Of a DNA stretch of 64,000 nt, positions 45,852-55,462 are shown one piece after another. A program made the translations under genes and the position numbers. Positions within the stretch are counted from its first letter, which is position 1. Each line of letters begins with the position of its first letter. The notes under the pieces were generated by a model. It worked only from the letters and a program-made list of their open reading frames with translations, was not told the origin of the DNA and made no database searches. This stretch comes from WTFY01 sp964614915 (GTDB taxonomy: Bacteria > Pseudomonadota > Gammaproteobacteria > UBA4575), in the NCBI GenBank assembly GCA_964614915.1, contig CAZTNC010000007.1, forward strand, positions 62,001-126,000. The letters are read 5' to 3'.

Positions 45852-47146
45852 TGAGAGGCATTTTTAAAATTTTCGCGCTGCTCGTGCTGTGGGGAGTAGT
45901 GCAAAACGGACATGCAGTCCTGGAAATCGAGATCACGGAGGGTGTCGAGAGCGCACTGCCGATTGCCATCGCGACGTTTACCGGGGACACCTACACCGCA
46001 CCCGAAGCGATGGAAGATATCGTGCGCAGCAACTTGCGCAGCAGCGGGTTCTTCGAGGTGCTTGAAAAACAGCACTTCCCGCAGGACATCGACAGTACTT
46101 CGCAGTTGCACTATTCGCTCTGGCGCGAAGCCGGGGTTGAAAGTCTGCTGACCGGAGAGATCATCCAGACGGGCGATAACCTGTACCGGATAGAATTCCG
46201 CCTGTTTGACCTGGTACGGCAGAAAAGGCTGTCCGGTCACGCGATCTCCTCGGTGCGCCGCGAGGACATACGCAAGGCCGGTCACAAGATCAGCGATATC
46301 GTGTTTGAGAGCCTGACCGGGATTCGTGGTGCCTTCAGCACGCAGATTGCCTACATCAGTACCAGCGGGAGTGCCCCGAACAAAAAATACGAGTTGCAGA
46401 TCGCCGATGCCGACGGCCACAACGCCAGGACTATTTTTTCGTCCAGCAAACAGCTGATGTCACCCGCGTGGTCACCGGATGGCACACGTTTGGCCTACGT
46501 GTCGTTTGAGGGGGGAAATTCGGCAATCTACGTGCAGGATGTAAAAGAGGGCAGGCGGTTCATGGTTTCCGCGCAGTCTGGCATCAACAGTGCACCGGCA
46601 TGGTCACCGGATGGCAGGTATCTGGCACTCACTCTGTCCATAGACGGCAGTGCGGATATCTATCTCTTGGACACCCGCACCCGGAGGCTCAAACGCCTTA
46701 CCCGGGATTCGAGCATCGACACTGAAGCCTGTTGGATGCCCGACAGTAAAGCGTTATTATTTACGTCCGATCGCAGCAATGAGACCCAGGTATACCGGGT
46801 ATCCGTTCGGGGCGGCAAGCCAAAACGTGTTACCTTTGAAGGAGCGTACAACGCAGCGCCTGACGTCTCGCCGGACGGACGCCAGCTTGCCTTTGTCCAT
46901 AACAATGGCGCTGGGTTTCGTATTGCAGTCATGGATCTGGGAAGCGGAGCCATGCGCATCCTGACCGAGGGTCATCTGGATGAAGGGCCCAGCTATGCCC
47001 CGAATGGAAAGATGATTGTCTATGCGGCCTCGGAACGGGATGGCGGGGTACTAGCTGCGGTGAGCGCGAATGGCAGGGCAAAACGTAAACTGCGCAAGGC
47101 CGGAAGTGACGTACGTGCACCGACCTGGTCACCCTTTCGCAATTGA
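45851..47146 (+). CDS. tolB: Tol-Pal system beta-propeller protein TolB
   Basis: 431 residues from GTG 45851. A signal peptide (about residues 1-21, GIFKIFALLVLWGVVQNGHA) is followed by a small N-terminal domain and a six-bladed propeller with repeated SPAWSPDGTRLAYVSF, SAPAWSPDGRYLALT and PDVSPDGRQLAFV. It is periplasmic and relays between TolA and Pal. The tolB-pal spacing is 31 bases with GAGGAAA before pal. Confidence 0.96.
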   Translation: MRGIFKIFALLVLWGVVQNGHAVLEIEITEGVESALPIAIATFTGDTYTAPEAMEDIVRSNLRSSGFFEVLEKQHFPQDIDSTSQLHYSLWREAGVESLLTGEIIQTGDNLYRIEFRLFDLVRQKRLSGHAISSVRREDIRKAGHKISDIVFESLTGIRGAFSTQIAYISTSGSAPNKKYELQIADADGHNARTIFSSSKQLMSPAWSPDGTRLAYVSFEGGNSAIYVQDVKEGRRFMVSAQSGINSAPAWSPDGRYLALTLSIDGSADIYLLDTRTRRLKRLTRDSSIDTEACWMPDSKALLFTSDRSNETQVYRVSVRGGKPKRVTFEGAYNAAPDVSPDGRQLAFVHNNGAGFRIAVMDLGSGAMRILTEGHLDEGPSYAPNGKMIVYAASERDGGVLAAVSANGRAKRKLRKAGSDVRAPTWSPFRN

Positions 47147-47177
47147 CGGCAAGTTTATACAAGAGGAAAACGGAATT

Positions 47178-47735
47178 ATGGTAAAGCAACGATTGCTGAA
47201 CGTTCTCATGGCGGGTGTGCTCGTGACGCTTGGAGCCTGTGCGACGGGTCCCACGCAGCAACTGCTCGAAAGTGCAGATGGCGCGGGTCAGGCAGGCAGC
47301 ACGGAGGGTGCGGGTGGCTCGGATGCGACGGGCCTTGGCAGCGACGGCAACCTGGCCATCGACATCCTGGATGAAGAAGGAAAGGCCGGGACCGCAGCGG
47401 CATCGGCGTACCGGGACAACACCATCTATTTCGAGTACAACAGCAGCGAAATCCGCGATGAGTTTTTGCCGCTGATCATCCGCATGGCCAAAACCCTGGA
47501 GGACAATCCGAGTATGCAGGCCCGGCTGGAAGGGCACGCCGATGAACGCGGTACCCGCGAATACAACCTTGCACTCGGGGAACGCCGTGCACAGGAAGTG
47601 CGCAACCTGGTGCTGCTTCAGGGCGTGGGAGAGGACCAGGTGGATATCATCAGCTATGGCGAGGAGAAGCCTGCAATGCCGGGGACCGGAGAGGCTTCCT
47701 GGGAACTCAACCGAAGGGTAGAACTGGTTTTCTAG
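47178..47735 (+). CDS. pal: Peptidoglycan-associated lipoprotein Pal
   Basis: 185 residues from the ATG at 47178. The lipoprotein signal (VKQRLLNVLMAGVLVTLGAC) ends with the lipobox LGAC. A Gly/Ser-rich linker spans residues 28-55. The OmpA-like domain has NTIYFEYNSSEIRDEF and LEGHADERGTREYNLALGERRA, the peptidoglycan-binding site. Outer-membrane anchored partner of TolB and TolA. Confidence 0.97.
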   Translation: MVKQRLLNVLMAGVLVTLGACATGPTQQLLESADGAGQAGSTEGAGGSDATGLGSDGNLAIDILDEEGKAGTAAASAYRDNTIYFEYNSSEIRDEFLPLIIRMAKTLEDNPSMQARLEGHADERGTREYNLALGERRAQEVRNLVLLQGVGEDQVDIISYGEEKPAMPGTGEASWELNRRVELVF

Positions 47736-47745
47736 GGAAAAGAAA

Positions 47746-48621
47746 ATGGCCAGAAACCGGATACATAGGATGCATATCGTCAGGATTTTGACCGCGAGCC
47801 TGCTGTTTTCGATCGCAGTAGCAGGTATGGCCGAGGAGGTCACCGATGCCACAGTCAGTGCACTTTCCGCCAGGATGCAGAAAATCGAGCAGGCCCTGAA
47901 CAACCAGGCATTGCTGGACATGGCCCAGCGCGTTGCCACCCTGCAGCGTGAGGTGCGCGAACTGCGAGGTCAGAACGAGAGGCTGTTGTACGAACTGAAC
48001 AGTATCAAGACCCTTCAGCGCGAGCAGTACCTGGCCATGGAGCGTCGCCTGCAATCCGGGCCATCCCCGTCGCACACTGCCGGGGCTGCCGGGAGTCTGG
48101 ACGGTACCGCGCTCGGACAGACCGGGGATACTGCAATTTCAGGGGTCCCCGGGGCGGAAGCTCCGCTGGTCGCGATCACCTCGGAGCCTGTAGAGGAGGC
48201 ACTCTCCGGACAGGTGGTTTCTCCTGAAACAGCAAGCGAGGTGGCCGAGGATTACAAGAATGCCTTTACCCTGCTCAAGAGTGGAAAGTACGATGATTCC
48301 ATCGCTGCGTTTGAATCTTTTCTGCGCAAGCACCCGGACAGCAAATATGCGGCCAATGCACAGTACTGGCTGGCCGAGGCCAACTATGTCACCCGGCGGT
48401 ACCCGCAGGCCCTGGTCGAATTTTCGGTGGTCGTCAGCAAATATCCGGCAAGTTCGAAGCTGGCAGATGCACGCTTGAAGCTGGCGTTTACCCACTACGA
48501 ACTTGGCCAGTTCCAGGAGGCACGTGCCGAACTGACCCGCCTGCGCGCGCAGTTCCCGAATTCAAGTGTTGCCAGTCTGGCACAAAAGCGGCTTGAGAGA
48601 ATGTCGCGAGAGGGCAATTGA
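47746..48621 (+). CDS. cpoB: Cell division coordinator CpoB (YbgF)
   Basis: 291 residues. A signal peptide (residues 1-27, MARNRIHRMHIVRILTASLL, then FSIAVAGMA) precedes a coiled coil (about 33-95, with the pattern RMQKIEQALNNQALLDMAQR). A variable linker and a C-terminal TPR domain follow, including YKNAFTLLKSGKYDDSIAAF and HPDSKYAANAQYWLAEANY. CpoB links Tol-Pal to peptidoglycan synthesis by PBP1B. Last gene of the tol-pal cluster, 10 bases after pal. Confidence 0.95.
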   Translation: MARNRIHRMHIVRILTASLLFSIAVAGMAEEVTDATVSALSARMQKIEQALNNQALLDMAQRVATLQREVRELRGQNERLLYELNSIKTLQREQYLAMERRLQSGPSPSHTAGAAGSLDGTALGQTGDTAISGVPGAEAPLVAITSEPVEEALSGQVVSPETASEVAEDYKNAFTLLKSGKYDDSIAAFESFLRKHPDSKYAANAQYWLAEANYVTRRYPQALVEFSVVVSKYPASSKLADARLKLAFTHYELGQFQEARAELTRLRAQFPNSSVASLAQKRLERMSREGN

Positions 48622-48625
48622 CGAG

Positions 48626-49306
48626 GTGGCGGAGTCCGTAACCCCGCTGAATGTAGGGCCCCGGCCTCTGAGACTGCGCGTCAACGAAATTTTCTGCTCG
48701 ATCCAGGGCGAATCGACAAGTACAGGCATCCCGACCATCTTCGTGCGGCTCACCGGCTGCCCGCTCCGTTGCCACTATTGTGACACCGCGTATGCATTTA
48801 CCGAAGGTGAATGGATGAGCCTGGACCAGATCGAGGCCCGGGTTGCCGGCTTTGGCCTGCAGCATGTTACGGTGACAGGCGGTGAGCCTCTTGCACAGAA
48901 AAATTGCCTGGAATTGTTGCGAAACCTTTGCGACCAGGAATACGTCGTGTCTCTGGAGACCAGCGGTGCACTGGATATCAGCCAGGTAGACCCGCGGGTG
49001 ACAAGGGTGATGGACCTCAAGGCACCGGCATCAGGCGAAGCCGGGAGAAACCGCTGGGAAAATATCCCGTACCTGCGCGAACAGGACCAGATCAAGTTTG
49101 TGCTTAGCGATCGCAAGGACTATGTATGGGCCAAATCAGTCTTGCTCGAACATGACTTGATGCATCGCTGCGAGGTGCTGTTTTCCCCTGCGTTTGAGAC
49201 CCTGGAGTTTCGCCAGCTTGCGGAATGGATACTGGAAGACCGGTTGCCCGTACGCTTTCAGGTGCAGTTGCACAAGCTGCTTTGGGGGGATGAACGAGGT
49301 CACTGA
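48626..49306 (+). CDS. queE: 7-carboxy-7-deazaguanine synthase
   Basis: 226 residues from GTG 48626, four bases after the cpoB stop; longer in-frame starts lie inside cpoB. The radical SAM cluster motif is C45, C49 and C52 (TGCPLRCHYCDTAYAF). The N-terminal RLRVNEIFCSIQGESTSTG and VTVTGGEPLAQ are typical of QueE. It makes 7-carboxy-7-deazaguanine for queuosine synthesis. queC follows 6 bases on. The cpoB-queE-queC order is common in gammaproteobacteria. Confidence 0.96.
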   Translation: MAESVTPLNVGPRPLRLRVNEIFCSIQGESTSTGIPTIFVRLTGCPLRCHYCDTAYAFTEGEWMSLDQIEARVAGFGLQHVTVTGGEPLAQKNCLELLRNLCDQEYVVSLETSGALDISQVDPRVTRVMDLKAPASGEAGRNRWENIPYLREQDQIKFVLSDRKDYVWAKSVLLEHDLMHRCEVLFSPAFETLEFRQLAEWILEDRLPVRFQVQLHKLLWGDERGH

Positions 49307-49312
49307 CGGGCT

Positions 49313-50002
49313 TTGCAAAATTCATTGCAACAGGGTCAAAAAGCCATTGTCCTCTTCTCAGGAGGGCTCGATTCCACCACCACACTTGCTCTGGCACAGT
49401 CCCAGGGGTATGACTGTTACGCGTTAAGCGTCCGTTACGGACAGCGTCACAGCACGGAACTGGGAGCCGCTGAACGGATCGCGCGGCTGTTCAATGTCAC
49501 CGAGCACAGGACCTTCGAGATTGACCTTTCCATGTTCGGAGGCTCCGCGCTGACCGACCCTGCAGTCCAGGTCCCGGACCATCCTGCCCAGGGCATACCC
49601 GTGACCTACGTGCCGGCACGAAACACGGTATTTCTCTCCGTTGCGCTGGCCTGGGCCGAGGTCATCCATGCCAGGGACATATTCATTGGAGTCAATGCCG
49701 TGGATTATTCCGGCTACCCCGATTGCAGGCCGGAATATGTCGAGGCCTACCAGAGCATGGCGAACCTGGCCACCAAAGACGCTGTGGAAGGGCATGAGCT
49801 GACCATACATGCTCCGCTGGTGTTGTTGTCAAAGTCGGAAATCATCCGACTGGGCCATGAACTGGGCGTGGATTATTCCCTGACAATTTCCTGTTATTCG
49901 GCCGACGTAGAGGGGCGGGCCTGCGGGAAGTGCGATGCGTGCCGGTTTAGAAAACAGGGGTTTGCCGAGGCCGGCATTGACGACCCGACCCGGTACAACT
50001 GA
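49313..50002 (+). CDS. queC: 7-cyano-7-deazaguanine synthase
   Basis: 229 residues from a TTG at 49313; no ATG in frame fits, and a second TTG at 49322 is an alternative. The ATP-pyrophosphatase loop is AIVLFSGGLDSTTTLALA. Zinc-binding cysteines at the C-terminus are seen in CYSADVEGRACGKCDAC. It converts CDG to preQ0 in the queuosine pathway, downstream of QueE. The gene ends 66 bases before tRNA-Lys. Confidence 0.95.
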   Translation: MQNSLQQGQKAIVLFSGGLDSTTTLALAQSQGYDCYALSVRYGQRHSTELGAAERIARLFNVTEHRTFEIDLSMFGGSALTDPAVQVPDHPAQGIPVTYVPARNTVFLSVALAWAEVIHARDIFIGVNAVDYSGYPDCRPEYVEAYQSMANLATKDAVEGHELTIHAPLVLLSKSEIIRLGHELGVDYSLTISCYSADVEGRACGKCDACRFRKQGFAEAGIDDPTRYN

Positions 50003-50068
50003 TCGTAAGTGTGAGCGGCAATGAACGTAGAGCCAGACAGGAATTTGATGTACGATAGCGCGCCTTGT

Positions 50069-50144
50069 GGGTCGTTAGCTCAGTTGGTAGAGCACCGGGC
50101 TTTTAACCCGATGGTCATAGGTTCGAATCCTATACGACCCACCA
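50069..50144 (+). tRNA. tRNA-Lys (anticodon TTT)
   Basis: 76 bases forming a standard cloverleaf. The acceptor stem GGGTCGT pairs with ACGACCC, followed by A and an encoded CCA (50142-50144). The D-arm is GCTC AGTTGGTAGA GAGC-like and the T-arm is GGTTCGAATCC. The anticodon loop CTTTTAA gives TTT. The first anticodon-stem pair (C-A) is mismatched; the other four pair. The queC-to-tRNA-Lys position is common in related genomes. tRNA genes are frequent integration points, and an accessory segment starts 8 bases downstream; no second copy of the tRNA 3' end was found by eye. Confidence 0.96.
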
Positions 50145-50152
50145 TCAATTCC

Positions 50153-51823
50153 TTACTTCAGGTGCCAGTACGCAGGCAGGTCTTGCAGGCGTGAATCTTC
50201 CACGGGTGCACCGACAGTGAAATGGTACAGACTTTGCCAACTGTGATCACTGATGCCAAGCACTTCATGCATAGCGTCATCGAAAAAGCAGCCGATCCCA
50301 GTGGATCGGATTCCTGCAGCCTCAGCCTCCAGGTACAGAATTTGTCCGATTAATCCTGTTTCCCAGAACAGACGCGGATAAAACGGCGCACCGTGCTGTT
50401 CCAGGCTGGCATCAAATGCCGCCAGCATCCCAAGTGCAAAGGCCCCGTCTGCTGCAATATCCTGATGACAGCTGATGATTTTTGCAGCCTCGCGTGCATC
50501 GGCTTCCTGCAGCCGATACAAGGGTAGCGTCTTCGGACAACCATCGGGTTTTTCCCAGCATAGTTCTGAACGCAAGGTCTTCTTGAGTGAAGCCTCATGG
50601 GCCAAGTCGCGCACGAGCATATACAGTCCCGGTGACAGACCCTCTACACGATGAATGAATATTGCAAGCGAAACACATGCTCTCCAGGGCAACACCTCGA
50701 GAATGTTTTTTCCTCCATGCGGCATAACATGCATCAGCGTCCTGTAAAATGTGTCGCTGCTGATCGTCCCATGCCCGTCCATGTCCAGCGCGCTTCGACG
50801 TTCCCGCATGATTCTTCTGGCAGATATCTCCCGGTCTGCATCAAACTCATTTTCAAGGTGATGTGCTATTCGGGAATCATGTTTGTGATGCAGTGGACGA
50901 GGACCGTTGGAACGACATGCATCCGCAACATGCTCGATGATGGGCCAGTCATGATGTTCATTGCTTAATACATTTGAGCTGCCTTCAAATTCGGCTGTTT
51001 TAAGACGTTCCAGCACTGCAACGGGGAGATCAACGATGGGATCTGTCCATGTCCTGTCAGCATCAAATGGATAAATTGCCAGCAGGCAGTCCGGATGTTC
51101 CGCCTCGATGCCTTCTTGCTGATGCAATCCCAACAGCGTTGTCAGGTCGGCATCTGTCACGCAATGAATCAGCCTGGTCTTCCAGCCGAGGGCCGCTGCA
51201 GCGAAAGTGATCGCCCCGATGGCATGTCCAACATCGTGGTGACAGTAACGGAAGGCTCGTTCACCATATTTCCATGATTCGCGCCAATAGATCGAGGTTA
51301 ACGAAATCAACAGGGAACCCGCCGGCAGTTCACGACTCAAGGCACGCCATTCCTCCTTCGTCAGGACAACCCGGCGCTCCAATGCATGTCCGTAGGCAAA
51401 GTAATGATAAACAGCGGGTACTTCGCTTAAATCCTGTATCGGCCCGGCGATCAAATAGGCCTCGGTAGGGTGGAGGTTGCCACTAGAAGGATTGACCCGC
51501 AAAGACCAGCGATTTCCACTCGCCTGTTTCCAGGCAGAAATTGCGAGACTTTCATAAAAGAGATGGCTGATGGAATCCCGGTTTATACGTGCTGCAGGCG
51601 TTTGGTGTGTCTCGAATAGCGAGTCATAGCTTGGCGTCTCTGTACTGTGCGGATGGTCTAGTGGAAGTGTCAGGGCCTGGATGTAACGTCGGAACGGATT
51701 TGGTTGATTCTTCCAGTCCATGTAACCCAATGAGCGTGCATAGCGTTGAAGTTGATGTTTGGTTTGATCGTGATACTCGTACACGACATCAAGACTAGAG
51801 GAGTGACTGGGTTTCTTGGACAT
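50153..51823 (-). CDS. SagB/ThcOx-type FMN dehydrogenase with tandem nitroreductase domains
   Basis: 556 residues, about twice a single nitroreductase domain. The first SagB-like domain (roughly 80-260) contains RVNPSSGNLHPTEAYLI at 109-125 and YCHHDVGHAIGAITFAAAALGW. The second (roughly 330-545) begins EISARRIMRERRSALDMDG and ends with GLIGQILYLEAEAAGIRSTGIGCFFDDAM. SagB/ThcOx proteins oxidise azolines to thiazoles and oxazoles in RiPP pathways, but stand-alone tandem proteins are widespread and their role is unclear. No YcaO, precursor peptide or transporter gene lies nearby. It reads as less GC-rich than its neighbours. It lies downstream of the receptor gene on the same strand (197 bases) and is convergent with tRNA-Lys. 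Confidence 0.8.
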   Translation of the reverse strand: MSKKPSHSSSLDVVYEYHDQTKHQLQRYARSLGYMDWKNQPNPFRRYIQALTLPLDHPHSTETPSYDSLFETHQTPAARINRDSISHLFYESLAISAWKQASGNRWSLRVNPSSGNLHPTEAYLIAGPIQDLSEVPAVYHYFAYGHALERRVVLTKEEWRALSRELPAGSLLISLTSIYWRESWKYGERAFRYCHHDVGHAIGAITFAAAALGWKTRLIHCVTDADLTTLLGLHQQEGIEAEHPDCLLAIYPFDADRTWTDPIVDLPVAVLERLKTAEFEGSSNVLSNEHHDWPIIEHVADACRSNGPRPLHHKHDSRIAHHLENEFDADREISARRIMRERRSALDMDGHGTISSDTFYRTLMHVMPHGGKNILEVLPWRACVSLAIFIHRVEGLSPGLYMLVRDLAHEASLKKTLRSELCWEKPDGCPKTLPLYRLQEADAREAAKIISCHQDIAADGAFALGMLAAFDASLEQHGAPFYPRLFWETGLIGQILYLEAEAAGIRSTGIGCFFDDAMHEVLGISDHSWQSLYHFTVGAPVEDSRLQDLPAYWHLK

Positions 51824-52026
51824 TCTCGTCAGGCCAGTGGTCTGGGCAGCACTCTTCAGGACTGCATCCAGAATGACGGATACACGCTAAGCCGGTGTCA
51901 GCTTATGACGGTGACCTCAACCGGTCAATGTAACTTCATGAAACCGGTCGAAAGCCTATGCGGGATTAGCACCTATTGAGAGTCTATGGTCTCGTCCCCG
52001 AACCCGTCGTGAGAGTTTGCAAGGTG

Positions 52027-54958
52027 TCAGAAGGACAGGCTGGCAGCAAGGAACCCGTACCGGCCCAAGGCATCGTAAAGGCCGGGGTAGGTGTTGCCGT
52101 TACCACTGGTTGCAGGTCCCGCACCGTTGCCGGCAATCGGCGGTTCCTTGTCGAACAGGTTGTTGATGCCAGCACGCAACTGAAAGCCGTCTTTCACATC
52201 CCACAGGGCCGACAGGTCGAAGTAGTCGATATCCTTGAGATCCACTTCGCTCGCGTTGAGGTCATCCACCTCGCCGATATGGCGCCACATCAGGGTCGCG
52301 GTAAGATTCCAGGGCGTGGTCCAGGTCACCCGCATCTGGTTGCGCAGATCTGGGGTTGGTGCTCCGCAGATAAACCCCCCACTTGCCAGCGCAGTCCTCG
52401 ACCGGGGCTCCTGCAACCTCCTGCTGCTCCCACTTGTCGATCAGCGAGAGCACATTGCGCAGGTCGACGTGTCCCCAGGTTCCGAGGCCTAGGGAATAGT
52501 CGGCGATCAGGTCGTAGCCCACCACCTTCTCGATGGCCAGGTTTTCCTGCCTGGAGACGATATGGCCGCTGCTCTGCACGTTCGAGCCGACCCACAGGTC
52601 TCCCGCTGCGCCGCGGTTGATCCGCTGGCACAGCACCAGGTCACCGTCCAGGCACTCGGTGAGAACGAACTCGGGTGTCAGGCTGCTGATGCCTTTCTCG
52701 ACCTTGATGCTGTAGTAGTCAAGCGAAAGGGTCAGCCCTTCGATAGCCTGTGGCGAGAACACGATGCCCAGCGTCCAGGTATCGGAGGATTCCGGTTTCA
52801 GGTCGGTGTTACCACCTTGCAGGAAGTTGTACTGGTTGGCTGGCGAGTCAGGAATGCGCCCCCATTGATTCTCGGTCACCCCGCTGCGCGCGCACTCCTC
52901 GAACGTGCGGCCCGCTTCCGTAACACCGTTGAGACCGCCCGAGACCTCCCCCGCACATGGATCTGCACTCATGTCAAACAGGTTGAAGCCCTCGGGTTGA
53001 AACAGTTCACGCACGTTCGGGGCGCGAATCGCCCGCTGGAAGCTACCTCGTAGTTTGAAGTCCCGGTTGATCGCCCAGCCGCTTCGAAGTCCGTATGCCT
53101 CCACGCTCCCGCCGTACTCATAGTCGGAGTAACGCATCCCGAGATCAAGGATCCACTCCTCGGCGAACGGCCGCCCCTCGACCAACGGCACATTGGCTTC
53201 CAGGAATAGCTCGGCGACGCTGCTGCCCCCCGAGACCGGGCGGGTCGCTCCCCCCTGGCCGGTACCCTCGCCGCTGCGGTAGGCTTCATCGGGCTTGAAA
53301 TCGAGGTTCTCGTCTCGGAACTCGGCACCGAGCGCGATGGCGATGCCGGTGTCTGCTGCAGGCAGGCGCAGGCCGTATTCATCCAGATCGCCGAACAGGA
53401 AACCACTGGCGATCAGCTGGTCCGTGCTGCCGCGTGCAGTCAGTGGCAAGGTGATGTAGTCGAGTGCCTCCTGGGTGACCCCACCGGCCTCGAAGATATT
53501 CCAGGGGATGCATTCAGGATCCGTGCCCTCCAGCACGGAACGGCAGACGATTTCGCCGGTGGCCGGATCGCGAACCGCATCCAGAGCGCGTTCGATCTTG
53601 GTTGTGCCAAGATCGTTCAGGTAGGTGTTGTCCGTTCGCACCTCGGCGTACAGCAGGGTGGCGTCATAGCTCCAGTTGGTGTCAAGTTCACCCTTCATGC
53701 CGAGCACCCCGCGAATCGAGGTGTGGTGCAGGTCGTGCTGGCGGTTGCCGCCTTCCACGTTGCGACGGCCGATCCAGAACGGGTCGAGTACATCGTCGCG
53801 GGTCCTGCCGATCGAGGCGCACAGTGCCTGGAACTGCTGTTCGGACATTAGCGGGTTGCCGCAATGCAGGGTTTCCGTGACGAAAAATGAACCCGACGGG
53901 GCAATCTGTGCCACCGTTCGGTTGTCCATGTACATCAGTTCCGTGTAGACCTGCGTCTGTTCGCTGAGGTCGTAGTGGGCAAAGGCGCCTAAGGTGTGCT
54001 GCTCGTCCGGGCGCTGGTAGTAGTTCAGGGGGCCAAAATTATAGGTCTCGCCTTGGCGGGGAACGAATTCATGGCCCTGCACGACAAAGTCGACGGCGGA
54101 GGGGTAGTTCGCGTGTCCGAAATTCGTGAATCGCCCCTGCGGGATGGTCGATGAACCCAGACAGTGGCTCGCGTCGTCGCTCAGTGCACAGGAACCGTAG
54201 TCGCGATCGCGCTGCCATACTTCCTCGATGTCACGCCAGGTGGCGTAGGCCGTTGCATTGCCACGCCCACTGTCGAAGTTGGTGCCGACGATCAGTGATA
54301 CGCTGGATGTGTCACCGTCCGTCTCGGTGCCGTCGGCGACCGGGTAGCCGGCATCTGAGACGATTCGTTGCCAACGGTCGGAATCGTTGTGATGCGAGTA
54401 CTGGCTGAACTGGTAGTCGAGTTGCACGCCCTCAAAGTCCTTCTTCATGAGGAAGTTGACGACCCCGGCCACCGCATCGGAGCCATAGGTCACCGATGCA
54501 CCACCGGTCAGCACCTCGATGTTTTGCACGAGCGCACTCGGGATCTGGTTGACGTCGCTGCCGATGCCGCCCTGCAGCGGTGAACCGGCCGGCATGCGCC
54601 GACCATTGATCAGCACCAGGGTGCGTTCTGTACCCAGGTTGCGCAGGTTCAGGGTGGCGGTACCGGTGGCACCGTTGGACTGGCTGGTGTTCTGGGTAGA
54701 GTAGACCTGTGGCAGGGTGCGCACCATATCCTCCACCCGGACCGTGCCCTGGTACAGCAGTTCGTCGGCATCCACCGAGGTGACAGGACTGGCACTGACC
54801 AGGTTCTTGCGCTGGATATGTGAGCCGGTGACTACGATCTCCCCGAGTTCGACAACAGGATCATCTTCCTCGGCGAGTGTTGTGGCTGGAATGCTGCCTG
54901 CCAGGGCGGTGAGAAATGCGAACGTGATGAGAGGTAACTTGCGTTCTATCGTAGACAT
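52027..54958 (-). pseudogene. TonB-dependent outer-membrane receptor, split by a one-base frameshift
   Basis: Read 5' to 3' on the minus strand, the first frame starts at 54958 and runs about 859 codons. It opens with a signal peptide (residues 1-29), then TonB-box-like GEIVVTGSHIQRK, a plug domain (about 50-170, LNLRNLGTERTLVLINGRRM) and a long barrel. At a G6 tract (C6 on the plus strand, 52375-52380) the frame changes. Removing one G joins EDCAGKWG to FICGAPTPDLRNQMRVTWTT and the rest of the barrel, ending GRYGFLAASLSF with the C-terminal Phe of outer-membrane proteins. The intact protein would be about 975 residues. The substrate is unknown: siderophore, heme, cobalamin or glycan. It could be a real pseudogene, a phase-variable tract or a sequencing indel. 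Confidence 0.85.
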
Positions 54959-55462
54959 GAGATCACCGGCTGGTGTTTGCTTGACAGGATTTGGAGGTAT
55001 CCCTGCGGGTTACCTAACTGTTGGACCTTGTCCTGTCCTCCCTGAGCCTGATCCGGGCTGTGATGCGATATTCTCATAGCAGGTCAGCATTGGGAAGGTC
55101 CGGTGCGAAAGCGACCCTGTGAGCAAGAGAGTATTAACTGTTCCAGCTTTCCATCAAGCTACGAAGGGATGATCACAATGATGGCAGGGGCTGTGCAGTT
55201 GGCTCAGTGAGGAGCACTGGAGTCTTGCGCAACCGTCAGGGGAAACCCCATAGATGCCCTGGATGAGATGCATAATTTTGCTAGGTCAGGTTCAGGCTAG
55301 CCTGCAGGCCTGGCAGGCTGTAGGTAACTGGAAAATAAATTATAGTATCAGAGAGGAATACTTAGTAAGTTGCTATTTATAAACGAATTAACTACTTGAT
55401 TTTGGATAAATCACTATGGGTTTCAGACAACCCGCATCTAGGTTACTCCCGCCAGCCCGGGA
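54959..55462. other. Non-coding stretch upstream of the receptor gene, with inverted repeats
   Basis: No convincing gene on either strand. An outer inverted repeat GGACCTT (55023-55029) and AAGGTCC (55095-55101) encloses GCTGTGA (55057-55063) with TCATAGC (55074-55080, one G-T pair). A perfect 12-base palindrome CAGGCTAGCCTG (55293-55304) abuts CAGGCCTG (55305-55312). A TATAAT on the minus strand (55339-55344) is a possible -10 for the receptor gene, but no -35 fits; it would give a leader near 370 bases. No cobalamin riboswitch B12 box was recognised. Confidence 0.5.

Noticed and set aside
50153..52026. RiPP gene cluster around the SagB-like gene
   Set aside because: No YcaO gene, leader-type precursor ORF or ABC transporter was found; the 197-base gap upstream holds no plausible peptide.
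54717..55079. 120-codon plus-strand ORF
   Set aside because: It is mostly antisense to the receptor N-terminus and has no family resemblance.
54959..55462. Cobalamin riboswitch in the receptor leader
   Set aside because: No B12-box-like sequence was recognised on the receptor strand.
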